Shown: one piece after another, positions 6,604 through 14,829 of the stretch
Layout: every line of letters starts with the position of its first letter
How positions within the stretch are numbered: the stretch's first letter is position 1
From: Methylobacteriaceae bacterium
GTDB lineage: Bacteria; Pseudomonadota; Alphaproteobacteria; Rhizobiales; Beijerinckiaceae
DNA: 15,939 bases
Assembly: GCA_031272615.1 (NCBI GenBank)
Contig: JAISTL010000072.1
Coordinates: 1-15,939, forward strand
Direction: 5' to 3'
Notes under the pieces: model-generated
Database searches by the model: none
Told to the model about the DNA's origin: nothing
The model's input: only the letters and a program-made list of their open reading frames with translations
Translations under genes and position numbers: made by a program

Positions 6604-7119
6604 TTATTTCGGAAGTGGCGCCTTCAAATTCAGCATGACGAAGGCCTCTCCGCCCGTCATACTATGGGTGAACGCGTAGGGGACGCCCTTGAAGTCGGCC
6701 TGGAAGCGTTCGGCGTCGGGTGGGACCTTGACGCCCGTCGCGCGGGAAACCGCGGCGTTGAATTCCGCCCGCAGCGCTTTGCGGTCTCCGGAGAACACCG
6801 GGGTGGTGATGGAGCATTCCGCAAAGTCGTCGACCTGCGCGGACAGGGAATTGTCAGGCGACATGCGGAATTTCAAGCCGGCGACATCCACAAGGTTCGT
6901 CATGCCGTAGCGGTTTTTGGCGATGTTTAAGGCTGAGCGGAACGACGGCGCCGTGGCGAGGCAGATATCCTTGAACGCTTGAACACCTTTGTATCCGGTC
7001 GCCGCGGTGGAGGGAGCCGCCTGCGGCCGTTCATCGCCGCCGCCGCTTGTGGTGGTGCAGGCGGACATCATCAGTGCCGCAAAAAGAGCCGGCGCCATGG
7101 CCAGTAAGGTTTTTTTCAT
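6604..7119 (-). CDS. Small unrecognised lipoprotein
   Basis: A 171-residue protein with a clear lipoprotein signal: basic start MKK, hydrophobic core and lipobox MSAC with C21 as the lipidated residue. A Ser/Gly/Pro/Ala-rich linker follows to about residue 40, then a compact domain with two cysteines (C53, C102) that might pair. The start at 7119 is chosen because AGGAGGG lies six bases upstream; the seven extra codons of the longer frame overlap that site. I do not recognise the family. It should sit in the inner or outer membrane facing the periplasm. It is on the same strand as rnhA but 154 bp downstream of it, with its own strong ribosome-binding site. Confidence 0.78.
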   Translation of the reverse strand: MKKTLLAMAPALFAALMMSACTTTSGGGDERPQAAPSTAATGYKGVQAFKDICLATAPSFRSALNIAKNRYGMTNLVDVAGLKFRMSPDNSLSAQVDDFAECSITTPVFSGDRKALRAEFNAAVSRATGVKVPPDAERFQADFKGVPYAFTHSMTGGEAFVMLNLKAPLPK

Positions 7120-7253
7120 TTCTCTCCCTCCTGTGAGCAATATGAGCGGTATGATTCTCCCAACACGGCATGTTCAAAAGAGCGCGACGCCAACCGTGAA
7201 ATCGCGTCAACTCCCGGTGAGCACACTCTTCATACTCTCAAATGTGTACGTGA

Positions 7254-7271
7254 TATGGGGTACAGCCCATA
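7254..7271. terminator. Weak hairpin just after rnhA
   Basis: TATGGG / CCCATA form a six-base-pair stem with a six-base loop, starting three bases after the rnhA stop on the minus strand. No T-run follows, so termination at the end of ispH-thrB-rnhA is only suggested. Confidence 0.3.
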
Positions 7272-7273
7272 AA

Positions 7274-7732
7274 TCACTCAGGCGGGCTTTCGCCGCGTAT
7301 TTTCTTCCACTCCGCAACGGCAAGCGCGTCGGCGCGTTGGTTGTATTCACTGGAGGCGTGGCCCTTGACCCACCGCCAGTAGACTGTGTGGCGCGACACC
7401 TCGCTGTCCAGTTCACGCCACAGATCATCGTTCTTGACGGGTTTTTTGTCAGCGGTGCGCCAGTTGTTCAGCTTCCATTTGACGAGCCATTCGGTCATGC
7501 CGCGGCGCACATATTGGGAATCCACGTAGATCATCACCGGGCAGGGTCGTGTCAGCGCCCGCAGGCCTTCGATGACGGCCTTCAGTTCCATGCGGTTGTT
7601 GGTGGTCATCGTCTCGCCACCGGAGAGTTCCTTTTCCTGGCCCTTGTAGATGAGAATAGCCGCCCAGCCGCCGGGGCCGGGATTGCCGGAACAGGCGCCG
7701 TCGGTATAAAGGGTGACCGTGCCCTGAGTCAT
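7274..7732 (-). CDS. rnhA: Ribonuclease HI
   Basis: A 152-residue RNase HI, the usual bacterial length. It cleaves the RNA strand of RNA-DNA hybrids (primer and R-loop removal) in the cytoplasm. All catalytic residues are present and shifted by one relative to E. coli: D11 ([14 protein letters not shown]), E49 (NNRMEL), D71 (VDSQYV), H125 (KGHAS) and D135 (RADALA). The basic handle region [17 protein letters not shown] is also present. The ATG overlaps the thrB stop by four bases (ATGA). This gene ends the ispH-thrB-rnhA operon. Confidence 0.97.
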   Translation of the reverse strand: MTQGTVTLYTDGACSGNPGPGGWAAILIYKGQEKELSGGETMTTNNRMELKAVIEGLRALTRPCPVMIYVDSQYVRRGMTEWLVKWKLNNWRTADKKPVKNDDLWRELDSEVSRHTVYWRWVKGHASSEYNQRADALAVAEWKKIRGESPPE

Positions 7733-8694
7733 GAAAGAAATCCGTATTCCGAAGCGTGGACGATATGGCGGTGAAAGGCGACCTTGCGGTCATATTCCAG
7801 CGGGTCTTTGGGGTGGACCATGGCGCCGGGGGGCACGTTCAGCCAGTCATAGAGGCGGGTGAGGCAAAAGCGCATGGCGGAGCCGCGGCACAGCACCGGA
7901 AAGGCGTCGATTTCCAGCTGGTCGAGGGGGCGTACCGCCTGATAGCCGCCGATCATGGCGCGGCCCTTGGTGAGATTATAGGAGTTGTCAGCCTCGAAAC
8001 ACCAGGCGTTGAGGCAGATGGCGAGATCGTAGGCGAGGGCGTCGGTGCAGGCGAAATAGAAATCGATGATGCCGGAAACCTGCTCGCCGAGGAAAAACAC
8101 ATTGTCGGTGAAGAGGTCGGCGTGGATGACGCCCGTGGGCAGGTCCCGCGGCCAGTGCCGCTCAAGAAAGTCCACCTCCTGATCAAGGCGGCTCTTGAGA
8201 TCGGGAGTGACGGTGTCGGCGCGGGAGCCGGAGGCTTCGAGCAGCGGCCGCCAGGCATCGAGGGACAGGTCATTGGGGCGGGTCATGGAGAAACCGGTTC
8301 CGGCAATATGCAGCGCGGCGAGGGCGCCGCCCAGCGCCCGGCAATGGACGGCGGTCGGTGATTTGACCGAAAGACCTTCGAGGAACGAGACCAACGCCGC
8401 CGGGCGTCCGGCCAGATGCCCCAGCGCCGTGCCGGACCGGTTGCGGATCGGCTGTGGACAGCTGATGCCGTGGGCGGCCAGATGCTCCATCAGATTGAGA
8501 AAGAACGGCAGCTGTTCCTCGCGCACGCGCTTTTCATAGAGGGTGAGAATGAATGAGCCCGCCTCGGTTTTCAGATAGAAATTGGAGTTTTCGACACCTT
8601 CGGCAATGCCCTTGAACGCCAGGACTGCGCCCAGATCATACGCAGAAAGGAATTCGGTCAGCGCGTCATCGCCGACATCGGTATATACCGCCAT
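7729..8694 (-). CDS. thrB: Homoserine kinase (APH-fold, alphaproteobacterial type)
   Basis: A 321-residue kinase of the aminoglycoside-phosphotransferase fold. It is the ThrB form found in alphaproteobacteria and pseudomonads, unrelated to the GHMP-type ThrB of E. coli. It phosphorylates homoserine, the step before threonine synthase. Visible motifs are the nucleotide-loop segment GVENSNFYL (33-41), the catalytic HADLFTDN (H191, D193, N198) and the metal-binding IIDFYFA (D211). The frame is open further upstream to 8889, but that part overlaps ispH and reads as low-quality sequence. ATG 8694 gives the normal family N-terminus ([19 protein letters not shown]), five bases after the ispH stop, with a GGAG upstream. 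The 3' end overlaps rnhA by four bases. Confidence 0.95.
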   Translation of the reverse strand: MAVYTDVGDDALTEFLSAYDLGAVLAFKGIAEGVENSNFYLKTEAGSFILTLYEKRVREEQLPFFLNLMEHLAAHGISCPQPIRNRSGTALGHLAGRPAALVSFLEGLSVKSPTAVHCRALGGALAALHIAGTGFSMTRPNDLSLDAWRPLLEASGSRADTVTPDLKSRLDQEVDFLERHWPRDLPTGVIHADLFTDNVFFLGEQVSGIIDFYFACTDALAYDLAICLNAWCFEADNSYNLTKGRAMIGGYQAVRPLDQLEIDAFPVLCRGSAMRFCLTRLYDWLNVPPGAMVHPKDPLEYDRKVAFHRHIVHASEYGFLS

Positions 8695-8699
8695 GACAG

Positions 8700-9659
8700 T
8701 TACTCCATCTTGTGTTCGCGAAGCCGCCGCGGCAGCGGGAAAAACACATTTTCGTCGGCGGTGGTGACCATTTCCACCGTCACGGCAAAGCGCGATGAAA
8801 ACGCGTCGATAATCTCCTCCACCAGGATTTCCGGGGCGGAGGCGCCGGCGGTCAGGCCGAGAGTGCGGATGTTCGTGAACAGGGACCAATCGATATCGCC
8901 ACCGCGCAGCACCAGGTGGGCGGCGGGGCAGCCGCCGCGTTCGGCGACTTCGCGCAGCCGCTGGGAATTGGAGGAGTTGGGACTGCCGACGACAATCATG
9001 GCGTCCACCAGCGGCGCGACCTGCTTGACGGCGCCCTGGCGGTTGGTGGTGGCGTAGCAGATGTCCTCGTTGTGCGGCACGACGATGCGCGGAAATCTCC
9101 GATGCAGGGCCGAAGTAATTTCAGCGGCGTCATCCACGGAGAGCGTGGTCTGGGTGACGTAGGCGAGCTCCGTATCGTCGGAAAATGTGAGCGCCGCCAC
9201 GTCTTCAACGGTTTCAACCAGTGAGATGGCGTTCTCCGGCAACTGGCCCATGGTTCCGACCACTTCCGGATGGCCGCGGTGGCCGATCAGAATGATGTGG
9301 CGGCCTTTCCTAAAGTGCGCCTCGGCCTGGCGGTGCACCTTGGTGACCAGCGGGCAGGTGGCGTCAATGGCGAACAGGTTGCGGGAGGCGGCATCCAGCG
9401 GCACCGATTTCGGCACGCCGTGGGCCGAGAAGATCACCGGCGCGTCGCCGCCGGGCACTTCGGCGAGTTCCTGGACAAACACCGCGCCTTTCTTCTTGAG
9501 GCTTTCCACCACATATTTGTTGTGAACGATCTCATGGCGCACATAGACCGGCGGGCCGTAAATCTCGATGGCGCGCTCCACCGTATCGATGGCGCGCACG
9601 ACACCGGCGCAGAATCCGCGCGGCGCGCACAGCATGATGGTGAGCTCAGGTTTCGTCAT
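8700..9659 (-). CDS. ispH: 4-hydroxy-3-methylbut-2-enyl diphosphate reductase
   Basis: A 319-residue IspH (LytB), the last enzyme of the MEP isoprenoid pathway. It reduces HMBPP to IPP and DMAPP using an iron-sulphur cluster. The three cluster cysteines are C17 (PRGFCAGV), C102 ([11 protein letters not shown]) and C201 ([11 protein letters not shown]). The catalytic Glu lies in [10 protein letters not shown] (E132), and substrate-binding motifs [22 protein letters not shown] and TAGASAPE are all intact. The start at 9659 fits the family N-terminus although no good Shine-Dalgarno is seen. It is the first gene of the ispH-thrB-rnhA group, an order conserved in alphaproteobacteria. Confidence 0.97.
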   Translation of the reverse strand: MTKPELTIMLCAPRGFCAGVVRAIDTVERAIEIYGPPVYVRHEIVHNKYVVESLKKKGAVFVQELAEVPGGDAPVIFSAHGVPKSVPLDAASRNLFAIDATCPLVTKVHRQAEAHFRKGRHIILIGHRGHPEVVGTMGQLPENAISLVETVEDVAALTFSDDTELAYVTQTTLSVDDAAEITSALHRRFPRIVVPHNEDICYATTNRQGAVKQVAPLVDAMIVVGSPNSSNSQRLREVAERGGCPAAHLVLRGGDIDWSLFTNIRTLGLTAGASAPEILVEEIIDAFSSRFAVTVEMVTTADENVFFPLPRRLREHKME

Positions 9660-9690
9660 GGGAAACGCTGTGCCAGAGAGCGAAGGAAAA

Positions 9691-9696
9691 TGTCAA
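9691..9696 (-). promoter_or_regulatory. Possible -35 box (TTGACA) upstream of ispH
   Basis: A perfect TTGACA on the minus strand lies 32 bases upstream of the ispH ATG, inside the 80-bp gap. No convincing -10 follows at 16-18 bases, so only half of a promoter is seen. If used, the leader would be very short or absent, which would fit the missing Shine-Dalgarno. Confidence 0.3.
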
Positions 9697-9739
9697 GAGA
9701 GAGAGAAGGAAAAGCCGGGCGTTTTCGTGCCTTCTGTTA

Positions 9740-10126
9740 TCAGTTTTTGTCTTTTTCAACAATTTCGCAGCATTCGGCGTTGAAAATCATCTCGGCGTAC
9801 TGGTTGGGAAAGCGTTTGCGCCACCAGGCGGCGGCCTCGGTGCGTCCGGTCGCTTCGATGATGGCGATGGCTTCAACCGGATCCACCCGGTACCCCTTCC
9901 AGACAAGGTGGTCGATTTTGATGCCGAAGAGCAGCTTGAGCTTGAACAACCAAGGGTGGGGCGGCAGGTAACCGGTGGAGAATTCAATGTCCCTGGGTTC
10001 CGCCGGGGAGCCGGGAGGAAGCGGGAGTACGAGGCCGATCAACTGTTTGCGGATATGAATCGGCGCTTCGCCCCGCGGCGCGTCGATGACCCGGATGTAA
10101 CGGCGTTCTTTCCCGGTCGGTCCCAT
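9740..10126 (-). CDS. Unrecognised small protein
   Basis: A 128-residue protein of no family I can name. It has a basic N-terminus, a Pro-rich middle (LVLPLPPGSPAEPRD) and a segment PPHPWLFKLKLLFGIKIDHL. A helical C-terminal half follows, with DPVEAIAIIEATGRTEAAAW, WRKRFPNQYAEM and a Cys pair (ECCEI). There is no signal peptide or membrane helix, so it is probably cytoplasmic. GC content and codon use resemble the flanking housekeeping genes, which supports a real gene. I chose ATG 10126 (GGAG eight bases upstream) over a GTG three codons earlier. It precedes ispH by 80 bp on the same strand and could be transcribed with it. Confidence 0.65.
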   Translation of the reverse strand: MGPTGKERRYIRVIDAPRGEAPIHIRKQLIGLVLPLPPGSPAEPRDIEFSTGYLPPHPWLFKLKLLFGIKIDHLVWKGYRVDPVEAIAIIEATGRTEAAAWWRKRFPNQYAEMIFNAECCEIVEKDKN

Positions 10127-10365
10127 GTTCCCCACTCCAGGCGGGAAGCGTCCCGCTCATTGCTGCCGGGCGCCCCCGGTCGTTTTGTTGTTTGGCCTCC
10201 CCCTATATCCAATGTGTGGCGGAAAAGTGAAGGTTGGTCTAATTGCCACTTACGCACCGCAATTCTTGCCCGTCCAGATCTGAAGCGGCGGAATCGGTTC
10301 GGCAAAATCGTTGAAAACCCGCGGGAACCTGCGCCAACCCGGACTCACGAACAGAGATAAGGCCG

Positions 10366-10405
10366 GGACTCAACCGCCCGGAACCGGCCGCTCATGAGTC
10401 CTTTT
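10366..10405 (+). terminator. Possible plus-strand terminator in the gap
   Basis: GGACTCA (10366-10372) pairs with TGAGTCC (10395-10401) and four T follow. The loop is long (22 bases) and GC-rich. No annotated plus-strand gene ends upstream, so if real it would end a small RNA or act as a leader attenuator. Weak. Confidence 0.25.
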
Positions 10406-10477
10406 GCCGGGAGAATCCGATGGGAAGCGAGGGGACTCTTCACATTTTCGTCATAATCGAGGGTCAGACCGGCGCGA

Positions 10478-10494
10478 CTCCGGATGTCCCGGAG
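10478..10494. other. Perfect six-base-pair stem-loop upstream of the efflux gene
   Basis: CTCCGG-ATGTC-CCGGAG, a stable short hairpin with a five-base loop, about 190 bases upstream of the MATE gene start. It could be an RNA structure in the leader or a protein-binding palindrome. No function is assigned. Confidence 0.4.
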
Positions 10495-10685
10495 ATGTGC
10501 GCTATCGCAGGCTTCAGGTTTTCCCGCTCCATCCCGGGTTCGAACATGCCCGCCGGTTTGTAAAGCCTGATTTGCAGGCAACAGTTCAACAGAGTTTTCA
10601 TCCGGCGGGTTTCCGGGCGACAGTTTGTTCTGGCGTCAGCGTCCGGTTCCCGCTAAATAGCGATGCTCATTGCTCAAGGGTAAAA

Positions 10686-12083
10686 ATGTCCAACACCATC
10701 GTTCTTCCGTCCAAGCAGAAAACCGCCCGTTTCGTTACCGGCTCCATCATGCGCCATGTGCTGGTGATGGCGGCAACCGGGTCCGTCGGCTTGTTTGCCG
10801 TGTTTCTCGTGGATTTTCTCACGCTCGCCTATATCGCGCAACTGGGAGATCACCGGCTGACCGCGGCGGTCGGCGCGGCGACGCTCATCATGTTCCTGTG
10901 CCGCTCGGTCAATGTGGGGCTGATGGTGGCGGTCGGCGCGCTGGTGTCGAAGAATCTCGGGCAGAGGAAACGCGAAGAGGCCCGTCATGTCGGCACCGCC
11001 AGCATCGTCATCCTGTGTATCGGCACGCTGTTCGTGTCCATGCTGGCGATGCCGTTGCTGCCGGTGATTCTCCCCATGGTCGGGGCGGGCGAGGAAATCT
11101 ATCAACCGGCGGCGGAGTTTCTTTACATTGTTCTGCCGGCCAACGTCATCGCCGCCTTCGGTATGGGCCTGGCGGCGGTGCTGAGGGCCTACGGCGAGGC
11201 CCGCCGGTCGATGATCGTCACCCTGGCCGGAGGCGCGGCGACGGCGGTGAGTGCGCCGTTGTTCATTTTCGGGTTTCATCTGGGCATTGTGGGCGCGGCT
11301 TTGGCGGCGGTCGTCTCCAACGTGGTGATGGCGCTCTGCGGCGCGTATTACACGGTGTTCCGTATGCAGAGCCTGGCGATTCCGCGCTGGAAGGGCGTGG
11401 TGACTTTTGCCCGGCCGGTGGGGATTGTCGGGATTCCGGCGATCATGACCATGCTGGCGCCGCCGGTCGGTGATACTTTTGTCGCCAAAATGATTGCCGG
11501 ATACGGGGTTGACGCTTATGCCGCCTACACCATCGTCGGCCGCTTCGTGCCGGTGGCGTTTTGCGGGTTCTTTGCGCTTTCGGGATGCGTCGGCCCGATT
11601 CTCGGGCAGAACTGGGGCGCCGGGCGATTCGACCGCATGCGCCTGACACTGAAGGATTCAACGGTGCTGAGCTTCGTGTACGTGCTGGTCGTCTGGGCGC
11701 TGCTGATTTACGGACACGGCTTGATTTCCAAATATTTTCTCGCCGACGCCTATACGGCGGACCTCATCCGCTTCTTCTGCTATGCGTCGGGCGGTTTCTG
11801 GTTTTTCAACGGCATGCTGTTTACCGCCAACGCCTCCTTCAACAACCTGGGGTTCCCGTTCCTGGCGACATTCTTCAACTGGGGGCGGGCGGTGCTCGGT
11901 GTGATCCCCTTCGGTTGGATCGGCGGCTATCTCGCCGGCGTCAAGGGGATTTATGCCGGAACCGTTGTCGGCGCGAGCTTCTTCGGCGTTGCCGGCCTTC
12001 TGACGGCGTTCTGGACCGTCAACAGGCTGGAACGGCGGGCGCGCAAAGCGGCGGAACGGGCGGCGGCGGCCCGCGGCGCTTGA
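10686..12083 (+). CDS. MATE-family multidrug or metabolite efflux protein
   Basis: A 465-residue integral membrane protein of the MATE (NorM/DinF-like) family, which exports cationic compounds or metabolites using Na+ or H+ gradients. It shows about 12 hydrophobic helices in two related halves; both contain the family's small-residue-rich helices (for example VDFLTLAYIAQLGDHRLTAA and the later GDTFVAKMIAGYGVDAYAAY, the cognate position of the second half). The GQNWGAGRFDRM loop is a typical MATE element. The C-terminus is a charged tail (RLERRARKAAERAAA). ATG 10686 is chosen for its AAGGG five bases upstream and because the open frame upstream has no membrane-protein character. The substrate cannot be predicted. 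Confidence 0.9.
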   Translation: MSNTIVLPSKQKTARFVTGSIMRHVLVMAATGSVGLFAVFLVDFLTLAYIAQLGDHRLTAAVGAATLIMFLCRSVNVGLMVAVGALVSKNLGQRKREEARHVGTASIVILCIGTLFVSMLAMPLLPVILPMVGAGEEIYQPAAEFLYIVLPANVIAAFGMGLAAVLRAYGEARRSMIVTLAGGAATAVSAPLFIFGFHLGIVGAALAAVVSNVVMALCGAYYTVFRMQSLAIPRWKGVVTFARPVGIVGIPAIMTMLAPPVGDTFVAKMIAGYGVDAYAAYTIVGRFVPVAFCGFFALSGCVGPILGQNWGAGRFDRMRLTLKDSTVLSFVYVLVVWALLIYGHGLISKYFLADAYTADLIRFFCYASGGFWFFNGMLFTANASFNNLGFPFLATFFNWGRAVLGVIPFGWIGGYLAGVKGIYAGTVVGASFFGVAGLLTAFWTVNRLERRARKAAERAAAARGA

Positions 12084-12201
12084 GGAGAGAACAGGCGGGT
12101 TTGTGCGTTTTCCGGCAACGGCAATGGTTGCAAAGCGGGCGGCGATGGACTAAAGCAAATCGCCTCGCGGTCTCCCCCCTCTTTCCGGAAAGTGTCCCGT
12201 C

Positions 12202-13719
12202 ATGTTTGAATCCTATGCCCGCAAAATCCTCTCCGCGCGTGTCTACGACGTTGCCGTCGACTCGCCGCTCGATCCGTTGAAAAAGCTGGCGGCGCGCCTT
12301 GAAACCCCGGTTTACCTCAAGCGGGAAGACCTGCAGCCGGTGTTTTCGTTCAAGCTGCGCGGCGCCTACAACAAGATGGTCAACCTGCCGCGCGAGGCGC
12401 TGGAGCGCGGCGTCATCTGCGCCTCCGCCGGGAATCACGCCCAGGGGGTGGCGCTGGCGGCGAAAAAACTCGGGACGAAGGCGACCATCGTCATGCCGCG
12501 CACGACACCCGGCATCAAAGTGGCGGCGGTGAAGAGCCTGGGCGGCCGGGTGGTGCTTCAGGGAGATACCTTCGACGAGGCTTATGTCCACGCCCGGCAG
12601 CTGGAGCAGGAAAAGGGGCTGACCTTCATCCACCCGTATGACGACCCCGACGTGATTGCCGGACAGGGTACCATCGGCATGGAAATCCTGCGCCGCTGCC
12701 CGGACCCCATCGAAGCGATTTTCGTTCCCATCGGCGGTGGAGGGCTGGCGGCGGGAATCGCGGCGATTGTCAAGTTTTTGAAGCCGAACATCAAGGTGAT
12801 CGGCGTTGAGCCCGATGACGCGGCATCGATGCAGGCCGCTATCCGCAAGGGCGAGCGCGTGATTCTCGAGCAGGTGGGGTTGTTTGCCGACGGCGTGGCC
12901 GTGCGCCAGGCCGGAGAGGAAACCTTCCGGCTGTGCCGGGAACTGCTGGATGATGTGATTTCGGTGAATACCGACGCCATCTGTGCGGCGGTGAAGGATA
13001 TTTTTGACGATATCCGCGCCATTTCCGAGCCGTCGGGAGCGTTGGCGCTGGCGGGGTTGAAAGCCTATGCCGGCAAAAACCGCGGCCGCACCGGCGCGCT
13101 CATCGCCATCAACAGCGGCGCCAACCTCAATTTCGACCGGTTGCGGCATATCGCCGAGCGGGCGGAAATCGGCGAGCACCGGGAGGCGCTGCTGGCGGTG
13201 ACCATCCCCGAACAGCCGGGCAGTTACCGGCGGTTCATCGAGTCCATCGGAAAGCGCAACATCACAGAGTTCAACTACCGCTATTCGGATTCCGTCGACG
13301 CGCAGATTTTTGTCGGCATCGAGCTTTCGGAAGGCGAGCAGGAAAAGGAACTGCTCATCCGCCAGCTGACGGACCTGGGTTACCCGGTGCAGGACATGAG
13401 CGACAACGAGGTCGCCAAACTGCACGTGCGCTACATGGTCGGCGGTCGCGTCAAGGGCCTGCAGAACGAACGGCTGTATCGCTTCCAGTTCCCGGAACGC
13501 CCCGGCGCGCTGCTGAAGTTCCTCAAAGGCATGGCGCAGGGCTGGAACATCTCGCTGTTCCATTACCGCAACCACGGCGCCGATTACGGGCGGGTGCTGG
13601 CGGCGCTGCAGGTGCCGGAAACCGATCAGAAACGGTTCCAGGCGTTTCTCGACGAACTGGGCTATCCCCATTGGGATGAAACGGAAAACGTGGCCTATAA
13701 GAGTTTTCTCGAGGGATGA
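12202..13719 (+). CDS. ilvA: Threonine dehydratase, biosynthetic long form
   Basis: A 505-residue PLP enzyme that deaminates threonine to 2-oxobutanoate, the first committed step to isoleucine. The catalytic part (about 1-320) has the PLP lysine K51 in SFKLRGAYNK, the substrate loop SAGNHAQGVA (75-84) and the phosphate-binding GGGGLAAG (178-185). Two ACT-like regulatory domains follow: one from about 330 (ALLAVTIPEQPGSYRRFIE) and one from about 425 (YRFQFPERPGALLKFLKGM). These bind isoleucine and valine in the E. coli-type enzyme, so feedback control is expected. Length matches the long form. The start at 12202 has a modest GGAAAG upstream. It follows the MATE gene by 118 bp on the same strand. 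It is not adjacent to thrB, although both act around threonine. Confidence 0.96.
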   Translation: MFESYARKILSARVYDVAVDSPLDPLKKLAARLETPVYLKREDLQPVFSFKLRGAYNKMVNLPREALERGVICASAGNHAQGVALAAKKLGTKATIVMPRTTPGIKVAAVKSLGGRVVLQGDTFDEAYVHARQLEQEKGLTFIHPYDDPDVIAGQGTIGMEILRRCPDPIEAIFVPIGGGGLAAGIAAIVKFLKPNIKVIGVEPDDAASMQAAIRKGERVILEQVGLFADGVAVRQAGEETFRLCRELLDDVISVNTDAICAAVKDIFDDIRAISEPSGALALAGLKAYAGKNRGRTGALIAINSGANLNFDRLRHIAERAEIGEHREALLAVTIPEQPGSYRRFIESIGKRNITEFNYRYSDSVDAQIFVGIELSEGEQEKELLIRQLTDLGYPVQDMSDNEVAKLHVRYMVGGRVKGLQNERLYRFQFPERPGALLKFLKGMAQGWNISLFHYRNHGADYGRVLAALQVPETDQKRFQAFLDELGYPHWDETENVAYKSFLEG

Positions 13720-13874
13720 GCGCGACACACGGTGGAATTGGTTCGGACATCGATCATGCTGCTTATGAAGACGCGGTGACGTGTTCGGGGACATGCCGGC
13801 AAAAACGCTCCCCGGCACGCCAAAAATGGGCGCGAAGTCATCCGGAATAAGAGGTTCCCGCCGGGTATTTCCCG

Positions 13875-14789
13875 CTATCCCCGCAAATACTTGTGCGCCA
13901 GGGAATGGATGTGCGCGGCGCCGATGCCGCAGCAACCGCCGACGATTTCGGCGCCGCTTTCCACCCACCGGCATGCCCAGCGTCCGTAGGCATCAGGGTC
14001 AAGATCGTTGCGCACGGCGCTCAAGCCGGAATTGGCCGCGCCGGAATTGTCGTGGGACGAGAAGGCGTTGGCGTAAACTCCAACTGGAATGCCCTTGTCC
14101 AAGCTGCGCAAAACCGTCTTTGCGCTTTTTATGGCAGCGTCCATGACTTCCGGCATGGAACAGTTGAACAGCAAGGCCCGGGCATCAATTCCGGCGACGA
14201 ATGCCGCGGCATCGGCGACGCTTTCTCCCGATCTGAGTCGGGAGTCTTCGGGACTGTAGGGTATCGTGTCGTCCGCCAGGGTAAAAGAAACCCACAACGG
14301 CTTGGACGAGCCGCTCAGCACTTCGTGAACAAGACGGACTTCCGCAAGGCTGCTCTGGGTTTCGGCAAGCCAGAAATCAATGGACGGCGCCATACCCTGC
14401 ACCAGTACTTCCAGGATTCCCCGGGCGACCACGGGATCAAAGGCTTCCGGACGATAGGAACCGCATACGGGCGGAAGAGAGCCCGCGACCTGAACCTTCT
14501 TTTCCGGAAAGGCATCCGCCGCCTCCCGCGCCAAAGAGCCGGCCAGAGCGGCCAGCCGCAGGCCGTCGGATCTGAAGCGTTGTTCGCCGATGTGAAACGG
14601 AACGACGGCATAACTGTTGGTTGTCACAATATCGGCTCCGGCCAGGATAAACTCTTCGTGAACCTGCCGGACCAGAGATGGCGATTCCATAAGTGCCAGT
14701 GCCGACCATTCCGGCTGTCGAAACGGAGCTCCCACCCGCATGAGTTCCCGGCTCATGCCGCCGTCCAGAATCAGAGTGTGTCGAGTCAT
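13875..14789 (-). CDS. Homocysteine S-methyltransferase family protein (MmuM-like)
   Basis: A 304-residue protein with the Zn-dependent homocysteine S-methyltransferase fold. The zinc cysteines are C210 (LLFNCSMPE) plus C286 and C287 (GGCCGIG, the family's GGCC motif). The N-terminal LDGGMSREL and the barrel segment AGADIVTTNSYA are also family features. Members transfer a methyl group from S-methylmethionine, SAM or betaine to homocysteine to give methionine. The residues after GGCC (GIGAAHI) differ from the GGCCRT-x-P of many members, so the donor is uncertain. The ATG has AGAGG seven bases upstream. It starts 40 bp after the ABC ATPase gene on the same strand, so the two are probably one operon. 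Confidence 0.88.
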   Translation of the reverse strand: MTRHTLILDGGMSRELMRVGAPFRQPEWSALALMESPSLVRQVHEEFILAGADIVTTNSYAVVPFHIGEQRFRSDGLRLAALAGSLAREAADAFPEKKVQVAGSLPPVCGSYRPEAFDPVVARGILEVLVQGMAPSIDFWLAETQSSLAEVRLVHEVLSGSSKPLWVSFTLADDTIPYSPEDSRLRSGESVADAAAFVAGIDARALLFNCSMPEVMDAAIKSAKTVLRSLDKGIPVGVYANAFSSHDNSGAANSGLSAVRNDLDPDAYGRWACRWVESGAEIVGGCCGIGAAHIHSLAHKYLRG

Positions 14790-14829
14790 TGTCAGCCTCT
14801 CTCGCCCTTCCTTGCCATGGATGGCGCGT

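Larger units (their letters stand above)
10127..10685. other. 559-bp gap between divergent genes, with several hairpins
   Basis: No convincing gene. The efflux gene's frame stays open upstream to 10404, but that part has no coding character. Structures seen: GGACTCA at 10341 and again at 10366, the latter inverted as TGAGTCC at 10395-10401 and followed by TTTT; a perfect stem CTCCGG-ATGTC-CCGGAG at 10478-10494; and a near-perfect inverted repeat around 10662-10677 (AGCGATG-CT-CATTGCT), just before the efflux gene's ribosome-binding site. The gap must hold the promoters of both divergent genes, but no clear -35/-10 pair stands out. Confidence 0.5.

Noticed and set aside
8695..8889. Upstream extension of thrB to an earlier Met
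   Set aside because: It overlaps the end of ispH in another frame and reads as low-quality Arg/His-rich sequence; ATG 8694 gives the family N-terminus.
10536..10554. tRNA-like T-arm (GGGTTCGAAC within 10530-10555)
   Set aside because: The flanking bases give only a four-base stem with a ten-base loop, and no acceptor, D or anticodon arm can be drawn around it.
10404..10685. 94-codon N-terminal extension of the MATE protein
   Set aside because: No membrane-protein or domain character and no ribosome-binding site at its start; ATG 10686 has AAGGG at the right spacing.
13794..13817. TGCCGG / CCGGCA inverted repeat after ilvA, considered as a terminator
   Set aside because: The loop is 12 bases, the stem only six, and no T-run follows on either strand at the right place.
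12019..13974. Very long open frame (651 codons) on the minus strand opposite ilvA
   Set aside because: It is antisense to a complete, motif-rich ilvA; its translation is rich in Arg, His, Gln and Asp as expected for the complement of a GC-rich gene. No family motif or start signal.
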